From: Amycolatopsis xylanica
GTDB lineage: Bacteria; Actinomycetota; Actinomycetes; Mycobacteriales; Pseudonocardiaceae
Direction of reading: 5' to 3'
Assembly (NCBI RefSeq): GCF_900107045.1
Contig: NZ_FNON01000005.1
Location: 62,001 to 126,000, forward strand
DNA: 64,000 bases
Shown piece by piece: positions 8,314 to 17,057 of the stretch. Each line of letters opens with the position of its first letter. Positions within the stretch are counted from its first letter, which is position 1. Position numbers and translations under genes: made by a program. The notes beneath the pieces were generated by a model. It was not told the DNA's origin. It saw nothing but the letters and a program-made list of their open reading frames with translations, and made no database searches.

Positions 8314-9444
8314 GTGGTGAATCCGGTGTTCCGTGACGAGGTCCGAGCCTGGCTCGAGGAGAACCTGCGCGGCGAATTCGCCGCGCTCAAAGGACTTGGC
8401 GGGCCCGGCCGTGACCACGAGGCCTACGAGGAACGCGTGGCCTGGGAACGGCACCTGGCCGCCGCGGGCTGGACCTGTCTCGGCTGGCCAGTCGAGCACG
8501 GCGGCCGTGGCGCGACGCTGGACGAGCAGGTGATCTTCCACGAGGAGTACGCGCGGGCGGACGCGCCGGCGACCGTCGGGCACATCGGGCAGAACCTGCT
8601 CGGCCCGACCTTGATCGCGTTCGGCACGCCCGCGCAGCAGCGGCGCTTCCTGCCCAAGATCCGGTCGGTCGAAGAGCTGTGGTGTCAAGGCTACTCCGAA
8701 CCCGGCGCCGGTTCCGACCTCGCGGCGGTGTCAACGACCGCGAGACTCGAAGACGGCGAATGGGTGCTGCACGGCCAGAAGGTCTGGACGTCGCACGCGC
8801 ATCTCGCCGATTGGTGTTTCGTGCTCGCGCGCACCGAACCCGGGTCGAAACGCCACAAAGGACTGTCCTACCTGCTCGTTCCCATGCGTCAGCCCGGTGT
8901 CGACGTGCGGCCGATCCGCCAGCTGACCGGGACCTCCGAGTTCAACGAGGTCTTCTTCGACGGCGCGCGCACCGCCGCCGACCTGGTCGTCGGTGAACCG
9001 GGCGATGGCTGGCGCGTGGCCATGGGCACGCTCGACTTCGAACGCGGGGTCGCCACACTCGGCCAGCAGGTCGGGTTCCGGCGTGAGCTGCAGGCATTGA
9101 CCGAGCTGGCCGATCCCGATGACCCGATCATCGCGGAACGGCTCCAGCGCGCGTGGGTGGGCTTAGAAGTTATGCGCGCGCACGCGATCCGGACCTTGGG
9201 CGACACTTCGCCCGGTGTCGCGGAAGTGTCCAAACTGGTCTGGTCGAACTGGCATCGCTCGCTCGGCGAGCTGGCGATGATGATCCGCGGTGAGCGCGGC
9301 ATGCTCGCCGAGGACGGGCTCGACCAGTGGCAGCGGCTGTTCCTGTTCAGCCGCGCGGACACGATCTACGGCGGCTCCAACGAGATCCAGCGCAACGTCA
9401 TCGCCGAGCGGGTGCTCGGCCTGCCGAGGGAGGCCCGGCCGTGA
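8314..9444 (+). CDS. fadE30: Acyl-CoA dehydrogenase FadE30
   Basis: 376 residues from GTG 8314 (the adjacent GTG 8317 is equally possible; no strong ribosome site). It contains QGYSEPGAGSDLAAVSTTARL, HGQKVWTSHAHLADWCFVLAR and the C-terminal IYGGSNEIQRNVIAERVLGLPR. Length and placement next to ipdF, kstR2 and fadA6 match M. tuberculosis Rv3560c. FadE30 is a complete homomeric enzyme that dehydrogenates a HIP-CoA derivative early in ring C/D degradation. The start of ipdF overlaps its stop (GTGA). Confidence 0.87.
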   Translation: MVNPVFRDEVRAWLEENLRGEFAALKGLGGPGRDHEAYEERVAWERHLAAAGWTCLGWPVEHGGRGATLDEQVIFHEEYARADAPATVGHIGQNLLGPTLIAFGTPAQQRRFLPKIRSVEELWCQGYSEPGAGSDLAAVSTTARLEDGEWVLHGQKVWTSHAHLADWCFVLARTEPGSKRHKGLSYLLVPMRQPGVDVRPIRQLTGTSEFNEVFFDGARTAADLVVGEPGDGWRVAMGTLDFERGVATLGQQVGFRRELQALTELADPDDPIIAERLQRAWVGLEVMRAHAIRTLGDTSPGVAEVSKLVWSNWHRSLGELAMMIRGERGMLAEDGLDQWQRLFLFSRADTIYGGSNEIQRNVIAERVLGLPREARP

Positions 9445-10205
9445 TCCCGATCCCTAAGTATCCAGAAGGCGCGAACCTGTTGCGGGACAAGGTGGTCGTC
9501 GTGACGGCCGCCGCAGGCACCGGCATCGGCTCGGCGGTCGCCAAGCGCTGCGCGGAGGAAGGCGCCCGCGTCGTCATCAGCGACTGGCACGAACGGCGTC
9601 TCGCCGCCAAGGCCGAGGAGCTCGGGGTGCACGCCATCCCGTGCGATGTCACCCAGGAAGATCAGGTGCAGGCGCTCATCGATGGCGCGTCCGACCACTT
9701 CGGACGGATCGACGTGGTCATCAACAACGCCGGGCTCGGCGGGTCGAAATCCATTGTGGACATGACGGACGACGAGTGGTCGCGGGTCATCGATGTCACG
9801 CTGAACGGGACGTTCCGCGCCACCAGGGCGGCGATCAAGAAGTTCGTCGAGCAGGGTGGCGGCGGCGCGATCGTCAACAACGCGTCGGTGATCGGCTGGC
9901 GTGCGCAGGCCGAGCAAGCGCACTACGCCGCCGCGAAAGCCGGTGTCATGGCGTTGACGCGGTGCGCGGCCGTCGACGTCGCCCAGCACGGGATCCGGGT
10001 CAACGCCGTCGCGCCGAGCCTCGCGATGCACCCGTTCCTCGCCAAGGTCACCAGCGAGGAGCTGCTCGCCGAGCTGACCGGGCGCGAGGTTTCCGGGAGG
10101 GCGGCGCAGCCCTGGGAAGTCGCCAATGTCATGGTGTTCCTCGCCAGTGATTACGCGTCCTATTTGACCGGTGAGGTTGTGTCCGTGAGCAGTCAGCATG
10201 CCTAA
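9441..10205 (+). CDS. ipdF: Short-chain dehydrogenase IpdF
   Basis: 254 residues from GTG 9441, overlapping the fadE30 stop by four bases. It is a classical SDR: cofactor loop TAAAGTGIGSAVAKR (an AAAGTGIG variant of TGxxxGIG), acidic D in ISDWHERR after beta-2, NNAG, catalytic serine in NNASVIGW, and YAAAK. Synteny between fadE30 and kstR2 matches Rv3559c, an oxidoreductase acting on the ring hydroxyl or keto group of HIP-CoA intermediates. Longer frames reading in from upstream are not part of the gene. Confidence 0.85.
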   Translation: MIPIPKYPEGANLLRDKVVVVTAAAGTGIGSAVAKRCAEEGARVVISDWHERRLAAKAEELGVHAIPCDVTQEDQVQALIDGASDHFGRIDVVINNAGLGGSKSIVDMTDDEWSRVIDVTLNGTFRATRAAIKKFVEQGGGGAIVNNASVIGWRAQAEQAHYAAAKAGVMALTRCAAVDVAQHGIRVNAVAPSLAMHPFLAKVTSEELLAELTGREVSGRAAQPWEVANVMVFLASDYASYLTGEVVSVSSQHA

Positions 10206-10791
10206 GCCAGGTGGCTCCCGCCGAGCCGAACTGCTGTCCTTGGCCGCGCGCCTGTTCGCCGAGCGCGGCTTCGTTTCGACGACCGTGCGCGACATCGCCG
10301 ACGCGGCCGGCATCCTGTCCGGGAGCCTCTATCACCATTTCGACTCGAAGGAGTCGATGGCCGACGAGATCCTCACCGGGTTCCTCGACGAGCTTTTCGG
10401 GACCTACGCGGAGATCGTGGCGGCCGGGCACGGTCCCCGCGAGACACTCGAAGCCGTCGTCACCGCCTCGTTCGATTCGATCCACCGGCGTCCCGCCGAG
10501 GTCGCGATCTACCAGAACGAGGCGAAGCACCTCATGCAGCTGCCGAGGTTCGCCTACCTGGTCGACCGCAACGCCGAGTTCCGCAAGCTGTGGAACGGCA
10601 TCCTCACCGACGGCGTCGGCGCGGGGGTCTTCCGCCAGGACCTCGACGTCGAGCTGGTCTACCGGTTCATCCGCGACACCGTCTGGGTGGCCGTCCGCTG
10701 GTACAACCCTGACGGCGCACTGACTTCCGACGCCGTCGCGAAGCAGTATCTCGGCATACTCCTCGACGGGATCGGGACGAAAAGTGGCTGA
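10198..10791 (+). CDS. kstR2: TetR-family repressor KstR2
   Basis: 197 residues (M. tuberculosis KstR2 is about 200). The N-terminal TetR helix-turn-helix reads SRRAELLSLAARLFAERGFVSTTVRDIADAAGILSGSLYHHFDSKESM. The rest is a helical ligand domain, with no obvious membrane or signal segment. It overlaps ipdF by eight bases and the fadA6 start by eight. Position in the HIP operon together with the KstR2 box at 8263-8276 identifies it. KstR2 represses the HIP genes until HIP-CoA binds, so FadD3 makes the inducer. Confidence 0.9.
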   Translation: MPKPGGSRRAELLSLAARLFAERGFVSTTVRDIADAAGILSGSLYHHFDSKESMADEILTGFLDELFGTYAEIVAAGHGPRETLEAVVTASFDSIHRRPAEVAIYQNEAKHLMQLPRFAYLVDRNAEFRKLWNGILTDGVGAGVFRQDLDVELVYRFIRDTVWVAVRWYNPDGALTSDAVAKQYLGILLDGIGTKSG

Positions 10792-11935
10792 AGCGTACAT
10801 TGTGGACGCGGTGCGCACCGCGGTCGGGAAACGCGGCGGAGCGCTCAGCGGGGTCCACTCCGCGGACTTGGCCGCGCATGTGATCACCGCTCTCGTCGAG
10901 CGCGCGGGCGTCGACCCGGCGCTCGTCGACGACGTCATTCTCGGCTGCACGGACACGATCGGCTCACAGGCCGGCAATATCGCCCGCACGGCCTGGCTCG
11001 CGGCGGGCTACCCGAACCACGTGCCGGGCGTGACCGTCGACCGGCAGTGCGGGTCGAGCCAGCAGGCCGTGCATTTCGCCGCGCAGGCGATCATGTCCGG
11101 CACGCAGGACCTCGTCGTCGCCGGCGGGGTGCAGAACATGAGCCAGATCCCGATCAGCGCTGCGATGATCGCCGGACGCGAGTACGGTTTCGATGATCCG
11201 TTTTCCGGCTCGAAGGGCTGGCAGGAGCGGTTCGGCAGCGCGGAGGTGTCACAGTTCCGCAGCGCGGACATGATCGCCGGGCACTGGGACATCTCGCGGG
11301 AGGCGATGGAGGAGTTCGCCTTCCGCAGCCACCAGCGCGCGCTGGCGGCACTCGACTCCGGCCGGTTCGAGCGGGAGATCGTGCCGTTCGAGCGGTTCCG
11401 GCTCGACGAGGGGCCGCGCCGGGACACCACCCTCGAGCGCATGGCGGGCCTGAAGCCGCTCAGCGAGGGCTCGCAGATCACCGCGGCGGTGGCCTCGCAG
11501 ATCTCGGACGGGGCGAGTGCCACCTTGCTGGCCTCCGAGGCCTTCGTCCGCGAGCACGGCCTGACACCCCGAGCCCGCGTGCACCACCTTTCGGTGCGCG
11601 CGGCGGATCCGGTCTGGATGCTGACCGGGCCGATTCCCGCCACCTCGTACGCTTTGCGCCGCGCCGGAATGTCCATTGAGGACATCGACCTGTTCGAAGT
11701 GAACGAGGCGTTCGCGAGCGTCGTGCTGGCGTGGATCGAGGAGACGGGCGCCGACCCGGAGCGGGTGAACGTCAACGGCGGCGGCATCGCGCTCGGTCAC
11801 CCGATCGGCGCGACCGGCACCAAGCTGCTGGCCACCCTGCTGCACGAACTCGAAGCCCGGGGCGGCCGCTACGGCCTGCAGACGATGTGCGAAGGCGGCG
11901 GCACGGCCAACGTGACCATCATCGAACGCCTCTGA
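10784..11935 (+). CDS. fadA6: Acetyl-CoA acetyltransferase (thiolase) FadA6
   Basis: 383 residues from GTG 10784. The thiolase triad is complete: nucleophilic cysteine in DRQCGSSQQAVHFAAQ (near residue 87), histidine in GGGIALGHPIGATG, and the second cysteine in MCEGGGTANVTIIE. It is last in fadE30-ipdF-kstR2-fadA6, as in M. tuberculosis, where FadA6 thiolytically shortens the open-chain product of IpdAB. A palindromic GATAAAGC element follows 20 bases after the stop. Confidence 0.88.
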   Translation: MAEAYIVDAVRTAVGKRGGALSGVHSADLAAHVITALVERAGVDPALVDDVILGCTDTIGSQAGNIARTAWLAAGYPNHVPGVTVDRQCGSSQQAVHFAAQAIMSGTQDLVVAGGVQNMSQIPISAAMIAGREYGFDDPFSGSKGWQERFGSAEVSQFRSADMIAGHWDISREAMEEFAFRSHQRALAALDSGRFEREIVPFERFRLDEGPRRDTTLERMAGLKPLSEGSQITAAVASQISDGASATLLASEAFVREHGLTPRARVHHLSVRAADPVWMLTGPIPATSYALRRAGMSIEDIDLFEVNEAFASVVLAWIEETGADPERVNVNGGGIALGHPIGATGTKLLATLLHELEARGGRYGLQTMCEGGGTANVTIIERL

Positions 11936-11955
11936 CCACCCCGGCGAGTCAGTGG

Positions 11956-11983
11956 CCCGGGATAAAGCCCGCTTTATCCCGGG
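11956..11983. terminator. GATAAAGC palindrome between convergent genes
   Basis: Perfect 28-base inverted repeat with core GATAAAGCCCGCTTTATC flanked by CCCGG/CCGGG. It sits exactly between the fadA6 stop and the stop of the leftward membrane-protein gene, so a bidirectional terminator is the natural reading. There is no T tract. Confidence 0.65.
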
Positions 11984-11986
11984 CTT

Positions 11987-12358
11987 TCAGCGGCCTGCTC
12001 TGACCAGCAGCAATACAGCGACCAGGACGGCGATGACGGTGCCGGGGACCAGGTACCAGAGGGTCGCCACGGCCAGCGCCAGCCCGGCCGCGAACGACCA
12101 CGCGGCCTCGGCCGCGACACCCACCCCGGCGGCCAGCCAGGCCGCGCCCAGCGCCACGAAGATCAGCTTCATCGGCGTCGACTCGGCGGGGAGGCCGACG
12201 CGTTCGACCAGGCGCGCCCACGGGCCGAGCTGCCCGGCGTGCTCGCCCGAGCCCGGAGTGATGTACTGCCCGGTCATCAGCGCGCGCATGCCGTCTACCA
12301 GCATGTATCCGCCCTGCAGCACGCAGAGTGCGACGGTGATCCACTTGAGTACGGACAC
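11987..12358 (-). CDS. Small four-helix membrane protein of unknown function
   Basis: Start chosen at GTG 12358, giving 123 residues (VSVLKWITVALCVLQGGYMLVDG...). Hydrophobic stretches near residues 5-22, 64-83, 85-100 and 101-118 suggest four membrane segments. A short loop GQYITPGSGEHAGQLGPWARLVERVGLP lies between the first and second. The upstream in-frame extension has no hydrophobic or family-like character and overlaps the peroxidase start region. No family is recognised. It is convergent with fadA6 and divergent from the peroxidase gene. Confidence 0.65.
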   Translation of the reverse strand: MSVLKWITVALCVLQGGYMLVDGMRALMTGQYITPGSGEHAGQLGPWARLVERVGLPAESTPMKLIFVALGAAWLAAGVGVAAEAAWSFAAGLALAVATLWYLVPGTVIAVLVAVLLLVRAGR

Positions 12359-12437
12359 CGCGAGAGCGTAGACCTCCGGGATTTTCCCGGGGTCTTTACG
12401 GATGTGCCGGTCACCTGATCGGCGCAAGCCTGGGGGC

Positions 12438-14262
12438 ATGAGAAAACGACATCGTGTGACCAAGGCGGTCGTCCCGGCCGCGGTTCTCCTCGTGCTGGCG
12501 AGCGGCACGGCGAGCGCGTCCGGGCTGGAGTACCAAAGTCTCGACGGCACCGGCAACAACCGCGCGCACCCGGAGTGGGGCGTGGCCGGCGCGGCGTACC
12601 TGCGGCTGACGGGCGCCCGGTACGCGGACGGGCTCGGGGTGCCGGTCACCGGGCCGAACGCGAGACGGGTCAGCAACCGGATCTTCAACGACACCGGTCA
12701 GCGGCTCGCGTCGCCGCGCGGGATGACCCAGTGGACGGCGACCTGGGGCCAGTTCCTCGACCACACCTTCGGGCTGCGCAAGGACGGCGCCGAGATCCAG
12801 CCGATCCGCTTCGACCCCGCCGATCCGCTCGAACGGTTTCCGCAGGCCGGCGGGTTGCCGCTGCGGCGCAGCGCGACAGTGCCCAGCAGCGGGCCTCGGC
12901 AGCAGGTCAATCTGCTCGACTCCTACCTGGACGCGTTCGCGGTCTACGGCGGCACGCCCGAGCGGCTCGAATGGCTGCGGGAGGGCCCGGTCGACGGCGA
13001 TCTCGGCAACAACGGCGCGCACCTGCTGCTGCCCGGCGGGATGCTGCCCAGGCGTGACGAGCGTGGCGACAAGAATTCGGCGCCGGGCATGGACGACCCG
13101 GTCGGGCTGGACGGGCGCGCGGCGGTCACCGGCGATCATCGTGCCAACGAGAACATCGGGCTTTTGAGCGTGCAGAACCTGTTCGCCAGGGAGCACAACC
13201 GGATCGTCGACCGGCTGCCGAGCGGGCTTCCGGAGGAGCTGAAGTTCCAGATCGCGCGGCGCGTGGTCATCGCGACGCAGCAGTACATCACCTATGAGGA
13301 GTTCCTGCCGTCGCTGGGAGTGCGGCTGGCGCCTTATCGCGGGTACAACCCGCAGGTGAATCCGACGGTCGGCAATGAGTTCGCCACCGTCGGCTATCGG
13401 GCGCACAGCATGCTGAACGGCGATCTCCGCTTCAAGACCGAGACCAGCCACTACACGCCGGCGCAACTGGAAGCGTTGCGTGCCAAGGGGTTGACGGTGA
13501 CGGTCACCGGGGACGGTGGAGATCAAGGTGCCGTCCGAGGTGGCGACGTTCAACCCCGACCTCGTCACGCAGCTGCAGCTCGGGCCGGTCCTGCAGGGGC
13601 TGGGCGCGTACCCGCAGTCGGCCAGCGACGAGCAGATCGGGGATCTGGTGCGGAACATCGTGTTCCGGCGCGGCGACCAGATCGCGGTGTTCGACATCGG
13701 CGCCATCGACATCGAGCGCGGCCGTGACCACGGCATGCCGACGTATCAGCAGCTCCGGCAGGCGTACGGGCTCGCGCCGAAGGCCTCGTTCAGCGCGGTC
13801 ACCGGCGAGGCGAGCGAGACGTTCCCGGCCGACCCCGAGCTCACGCCCGGCGCGGAGATCGACGATCCGGACGCGCTCGACTTCGTCCGGCTGTTCGACG
13901 CGGCGGGGAACCCGGTGCCGCCGGGCGGCGACACGGCCGTCCGAGGGGAGCGGCGGACCACGCTCGCGCCGCGGCTCAAGGCGCTGTACGGCGACGTGAA
14001 CACGCTGGAGGCGTTTCCCGGCCTGGTGTCCGAGAAACCCGTGCCCGGCAGTGAGTTCGGCGAACTGCAGCTCGCGATCTGGAAGAAGCAGTTCGAGGCG
14101 ATGCGGGATGGGGACCGGTTCTTCTACGGCAACGATCCGTCGCTCGTGGCGATCAAGGCGCTGTTCGGGATCGACTTCCGGCAGAACCTCGGCGACGTGA
14201 TCGCGCGCAACACCGACGTCCCGCGTGGTCGACTGGCGGCGAACGTGTTCCGGATTCCCTAG
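12438..14262 (+). pseudogene. Secreted animal-type haem peroxidase, interrupted by a +1 frameshift
   Basis: Start ATG 12438 gives a signal peptide (MRKRHRVTKAVVPAAVLLVLASGTASA). The first frame carries WGQFLDHTFGL, DHRANENIGLLSVQNLFAREHNR and VGYRAHSMLNGDL, the last containing the proximal haem histidine. After about 13508 the homology continues one base out of frame (EIKVPSEVATFNPDLV, then FDIGAIDIERGRDHGMPTYQQLR) to the stop at 14262. Removing one G from the GGGG run at 13509-13512 fuses the frames as VTVTGTVEIKVPSE. This is a one-base insertion in a homopolymer, so either a sequencing error or a real inactivating mutation. Intact, it would be a secreted peroxidase/dioxygenase of about 607 residues. 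Confidence 0.85.
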
Positions 14263-14272
14263 GCTGGCGAAG

Positions 14273-15223
14273 GTGCGACCACGATGGCTGGTTCTGGTGG
14301 GGTGTCTCGGTTTCTGCTCGCTCGGCGTGCTGGCCTGGGCGGTGGAGTACACGCCGCGCCCGAGCCTGCCGGTGGTCGTGGCGATCATGCTGACCGTGGT
14401 CGGGCTGTCGGTGGTGCCGTGGACCCGGCTTGCCGCAGCCCGGCTGCGCGGCGATCACGAGGCGGACCGCCTGTTCCGCCGTGTGGTCGCCCTCTCGGCG
14501 TCGGCGGCGACGGGCGGCGCGGCCATCTCGGTGTTCCTGATCGGCGACACCCCGGCGGGCGCGGGCGTGGCGATGGCGTCCATCTTCGCCGCCGGGGTGG
14601 TCGCGCTGGTCGGTGCCGTGCTGCTGCCGTGGATCTACCTGCTGGCCAGGACCATCACGCGCGAGCGAGCGGCGCGCGTGCGCGCGGAGGAACGTGCCGA
14701 GGTCGCGGCGCATCTGCACGACTCGGTGTTGCAGGCGTTGACATTGATCCACAAGCGCACCGAGGAACCGGAGGTGCGGCGGCTCGCGCGCGGCACCGAG
14801 CGGGAGCTGCGGGCGTGGTTGTTCGGCAGGCCGTCGGAGGACGACTTCGCCGCCGCGATCGCCGAGCTGGTCGCTGAGGTGGAGGACCGATACGCGGTCA
14901 CGGTCGAGTTGGTCTCGGTCGGCAGCCGCGCGCTCGACGCCAGGACCCGCGCGGTCGCCGGCGCGGTGCGGGAGGCGTTGACGAACGCGGCGAAACACGC
15001 GGGGGTAAGGGAAATGTCGGTGCTGGTGGAAGTGACCGAGACGGAAGTGTTCGCACTGGCCAAGGATCGCGGCCGCGGCTTCGATCCGTCGGTCCACAAT
15101 GGACCACACCGGCGCGGGATCGTCGACTCGATCGAAGGCCGGGTCCGGCAGCACGGCGGCATGGCCGAGGTCCGTTCAATACCCGGTGAAGGCACCGAGG
15201 TCGAACTAAGGATGCCGCTGTGA
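14273..15223 (+). CDS. Membrane sensor histidine kinase (NarL/DesK-type, HisKA_3)
   Basis: Taken from GTG 14273, 316 residues (VRPRWLVLVGCLGFCSLGVL); the frame begins slightly upstream inside the peroxidase 3' end. Four hydrophobic segments occupy about residues 1-135. The phospho-acceptor histidine is in AEVAAHLHDSVLQALTLIHKR (near residue 148). The ATPase domain shows AVREALTNAAKHAG, then DRGRGFDPSVHNGPHRRGIVDSIEGRV and GEGTEVELRMPL. No periplasmic sensor domain is visible, so it may sense within the membrane. The start of the response regulator overlaps its stop by four bases. Confidence 0.88.
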   Translation: MRPRWLVLVGCLGFCSLGVLAWAVEYTPRPSLPVVVAIMLTVVGLSVVPWTRLAAARLRGDHEADRLFRRVVALSASAATGGAAISVFLIGDTPAGAGVAMASIFAAGVVALVGAVLLPWIYLLARTITRERAARVRAEERAEVAAHLHDSVLQALTLIHKRTEEPEVRRLARGTERELRAWLFGRPSEDDFAAAIAELVAEVEDRYAVTVELVSVGSRALDARTRAVAGAVREALTNAAKHAGVREMSVLVEVTETEVFALAKDRGRGFDPSVHNGPHRRGIVDSIEGRVRQHGGMAEVRSIPGEGTEVELRMPL

Positions 15224-15828
15224 TCCGCGTCTTCGTCGTCGACGACCACGCGCTGGTCCGCTCGGGTGTCCGCGCGGAGGTCGGCGCGCACGTCGACGTC
15301 GTCGGCGAGGCGGCGACGGTGTCCGAGGCCATCGAAGGAATCCGCGCGTCACGGCCGGACGTGGTCCTGCTCGACGTCCACCTGCCCGACGGCGGCGGCC
15401 TGGCGATCCTGAACGCGGTGTCCTGCCCCGGCGTGCGCTTCCTCGCGCTTTCGGTGTCCGACGCCGCCGAGGACGTCATCGCGGTCATCCGCGGCGGGGC
15501 GCACGGGTACGTGACCAAGGCGATCTCGGGGCCCGACCTGTGCGAGGCGATCAGCCGCGTGCACGACGGCGACGCCTACTTCTCACCCCGCCTGGCGGGT
15601 TTCGTGCTCGCCGCGTTCCACGGCGACCCGGAGCTCGACCAGCTCACCCCGCGCGAGCGCGACGTCCTGCGCCTGGTCGCGGCCGGGTACACGTACAAGG
15701 AGGTGGGCACGCGACTGTCCATTTCGGCCAGGACGGTCGAGACGCACGCGGCGGCCGTGCTGCGCAAGCTCAGGCTGTCCAACCGGCGCGAGCTGACGCG
15801 GTGGGCCACGAACCGGGGCCTGACCTAG
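15220..15828 (+). CDS. NarL/FixJ-family response regulator
   Basis: 202 residues from GTG 15220. The receiver domain has VFVVDDHALVRSGVR, phospho-acceptor aspartate in RPDVVLLDVHLPDGGG, and conserved GYVTKAIS. The C-terminal LuxR-type HTH reads LTPRERDVLRLVAAGYTYKEVGTRLSISARTVETHAAAVLRKLRLSNRRELTRWA. It pairs with the overlapping kinase gene. Targets are unknown; the adjoining PP2C and acetyltransferase genes begin 27 bases downstream and may belong to the same transcript. Confidence 0.92.
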   Translation: MIRVFVVDDHALVRSGVRAEVGAHVDVVGEAATVSEAIEGIRASRPDVVLLDVHLPDGGGLAILNAVSCPGVRFLALSVSDAAEDVIAVIRGGAHGYVTKAISGPDLCEAISRVHDGDAYFSPRLAGFVLAAFHGDPELDQLTPRERDVLRLVAAGYTYKEVGTRLSISARTVETHAAAVLRKLRLSNRRELTRWATNRGLT

Positions 15829-15855
15829 CGCCGGGGTTTCCGGCAGACTCGGGGC

Positions 15856-16554
15856 ATGAGCATCAGTGCCGCTGCCGGGAGCGAGATCGGCAATCGCTAC
15901 CGCGAGAACTACGACGTCGCCCACCTGAGCGTCGACCCGCTGCTCGCCATCGTGGCGGACGGCATGGGCGACGGCCGCGGCAGCGCCATGGCGGGCCGGA
16001 CCACCGTGGACACCGTCGTCGAGCTGCTCTCGGCGCCGGCGACGGCGAAGTCGGTCCGCGAGGCGGTGGCCGCGGCCCAGCGACGGGTCGGTGAGATCGG
16101 CGCCGAACTCGGCGAGCTGACCGGCTGCACGCTGACCGCGCTGGTGCCGGGAGCGGACGGTTTCCTGATCGCGCAGGTCGGCGACTCCCGCGTCTACCGC
16201 CTGCGTGACGGCCTCCTGGAGCTGCTGACCACGGATCACACGATGGCCTGGCTGGGCGCGGTCCACGGCTGGTACCCGTTCGACTCGCCGCAGGCGTCCT
16301 CGGCGCGCTACCAGTTGACCCGATACATCGGGCATCCCGCGCGGCCGGAACCCGATGTGCTCACCGTGTTTCCCCGGCCGGGCGACGTTTTCCTGCTGTG
16401 CACCGACGGGATCGCCGAACAGGTTCCGTACCACCGGATGCTGGAGATCCTGGGCCAGCCTCGGTCACCGGAGGAACTGGTCTGGCAGCTGCTCGCGGAC
16501 GCCGAAGCGGCAGGCGGACGTGACAACGCGACCGCGATTGTGGTGCGGGTGTGA
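15856..16554 (+). CDS. PP2C-family serine/threonine protein phosphatase
   Basis: 232 residues. Metal-binding PP2C motifs occur in order: ENYD (a variant of the usual D-x-x-x/EDN), IVADGMGDGRGSAMAG, GCTLTALV, VGDSRVYRLRDG, LLTTDHT, VFLLCTDGIAEQ and GRDNATAIVVRV. It should dephosphorylate Ser/Thr phosphoproteins in the cytosol; no membrane or sensor domain is attached. It ends with a GTGA overlap to the acetyltransferase gene. Confidence 0.88.
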   Translation: MSISAAAGSEIGNRYRENYDVAHLSVDPLLAIVADGMGDGRGSAMAGRTTVDTVVELLSAPATAKSVREAVAAAQRRVGEIGAELGELTGCTLTALVPGADGFLIAQVGDSRVYRLRDGLLELLTTDHTMAWLGAVHGWYPFDSPQASSARYQLTRYIGHPARPEPDVLTVFPRPGDVFLLCTDGIAEQVPYHRMLEILGQPRSPEELVWQLLADAEAAGGRDNATAIVVRV

Positions 16555-17015
16555 CGATTTCTCTGCGAGAGCTCACGCCGGATGACTGGGCCGAGTGGCG
16601 CGAGCTGCGGCTCGAAGCCCTGCGCGAGGCGCCCGAGGCGTTCGGCAGCACGCTCGCGGACTGGCTCGACGCGCCGGAGTCGCGGTGGCGCGGCCGTCTC
16701 GTGGACGTGCCGTTCAACGTCCTGGCCGAGTACGAAGGCAAGCCCGCCGGGATCGCCAGCGGAACGGCCGCCGACGAGAGCGCCACGGTCCAGCTGCTTT
16801 CGATGTGGGTCGCGCCGTTCGCGCGCGGCCAAGGTGTCGCGGACTCGCTGCTGGACGCCGTCGTCGCATGGGCGCGCGGCCTTGGCGCGGCGCGGGTCGG
16901 GCTGCTGGTCTACGAGACCAACGAGCGGGCGACCGCGCTGTACCGGCGGCACGGGTTCGTGGAGGTGTCGCTCGCCGCGGGCGAGCGGGTGATGAGCCGA
17001 GCGCTGGGGTCGTGA
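16551..17015 (+). CDS. GNAT-family N-acetyltransferase
   Basis: 154 residues from GTG 16551. It shows the N-terminal SLRELTPDDWAEWRELRLEALREAPEAFGST and the acetyl-CoA pyrophosphate loop region LSMWVAPFARGQGVADSLLDAVVAWARGLG (Q/R-x-x-G-x-G/A in ARGQGVADSL), then NERATALYRRHGFVEV. The substrate is unknown. The stop TGA (17013-17015) lies within the left arm of the following hairpin, so the last residues G-S are encoded by the element edge. Confidence 0.85.
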   Translation: MTISLRELTPDDWAEWRELRLEALREAPEAFGSTLADWLDAPESRWRGRLVDVPFNVLAEYEGKPAGIASGTAADESATVQLLSMWVAPFARGQGVADSLLDAVVAWARGLGAARVGLLVYETNERATALYRRHGFVEVSLAAGERVMSRALGS

Positions 17016-17053
17016 GCGTTGCGGGCGGTTCTAACCGCCCGCAACGCTCACGA
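17010..17053. terminator. TCGTGAG-type hairpin between convergent acetyltransferase and htpG genes
   Basis: Outer arms TCGTGAGCGTTGCGG / CCGCAACGCTCACGA with inner GCGGTT-CT-AACCGC, essentially perfect. It starts inside the end of the acetyltransferase gene and stops five bases before the htpG stop codon, as expected for a shared bidirectional terminator. Confidence 0.75.
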
Positions 17054-17057
17054 GTCC

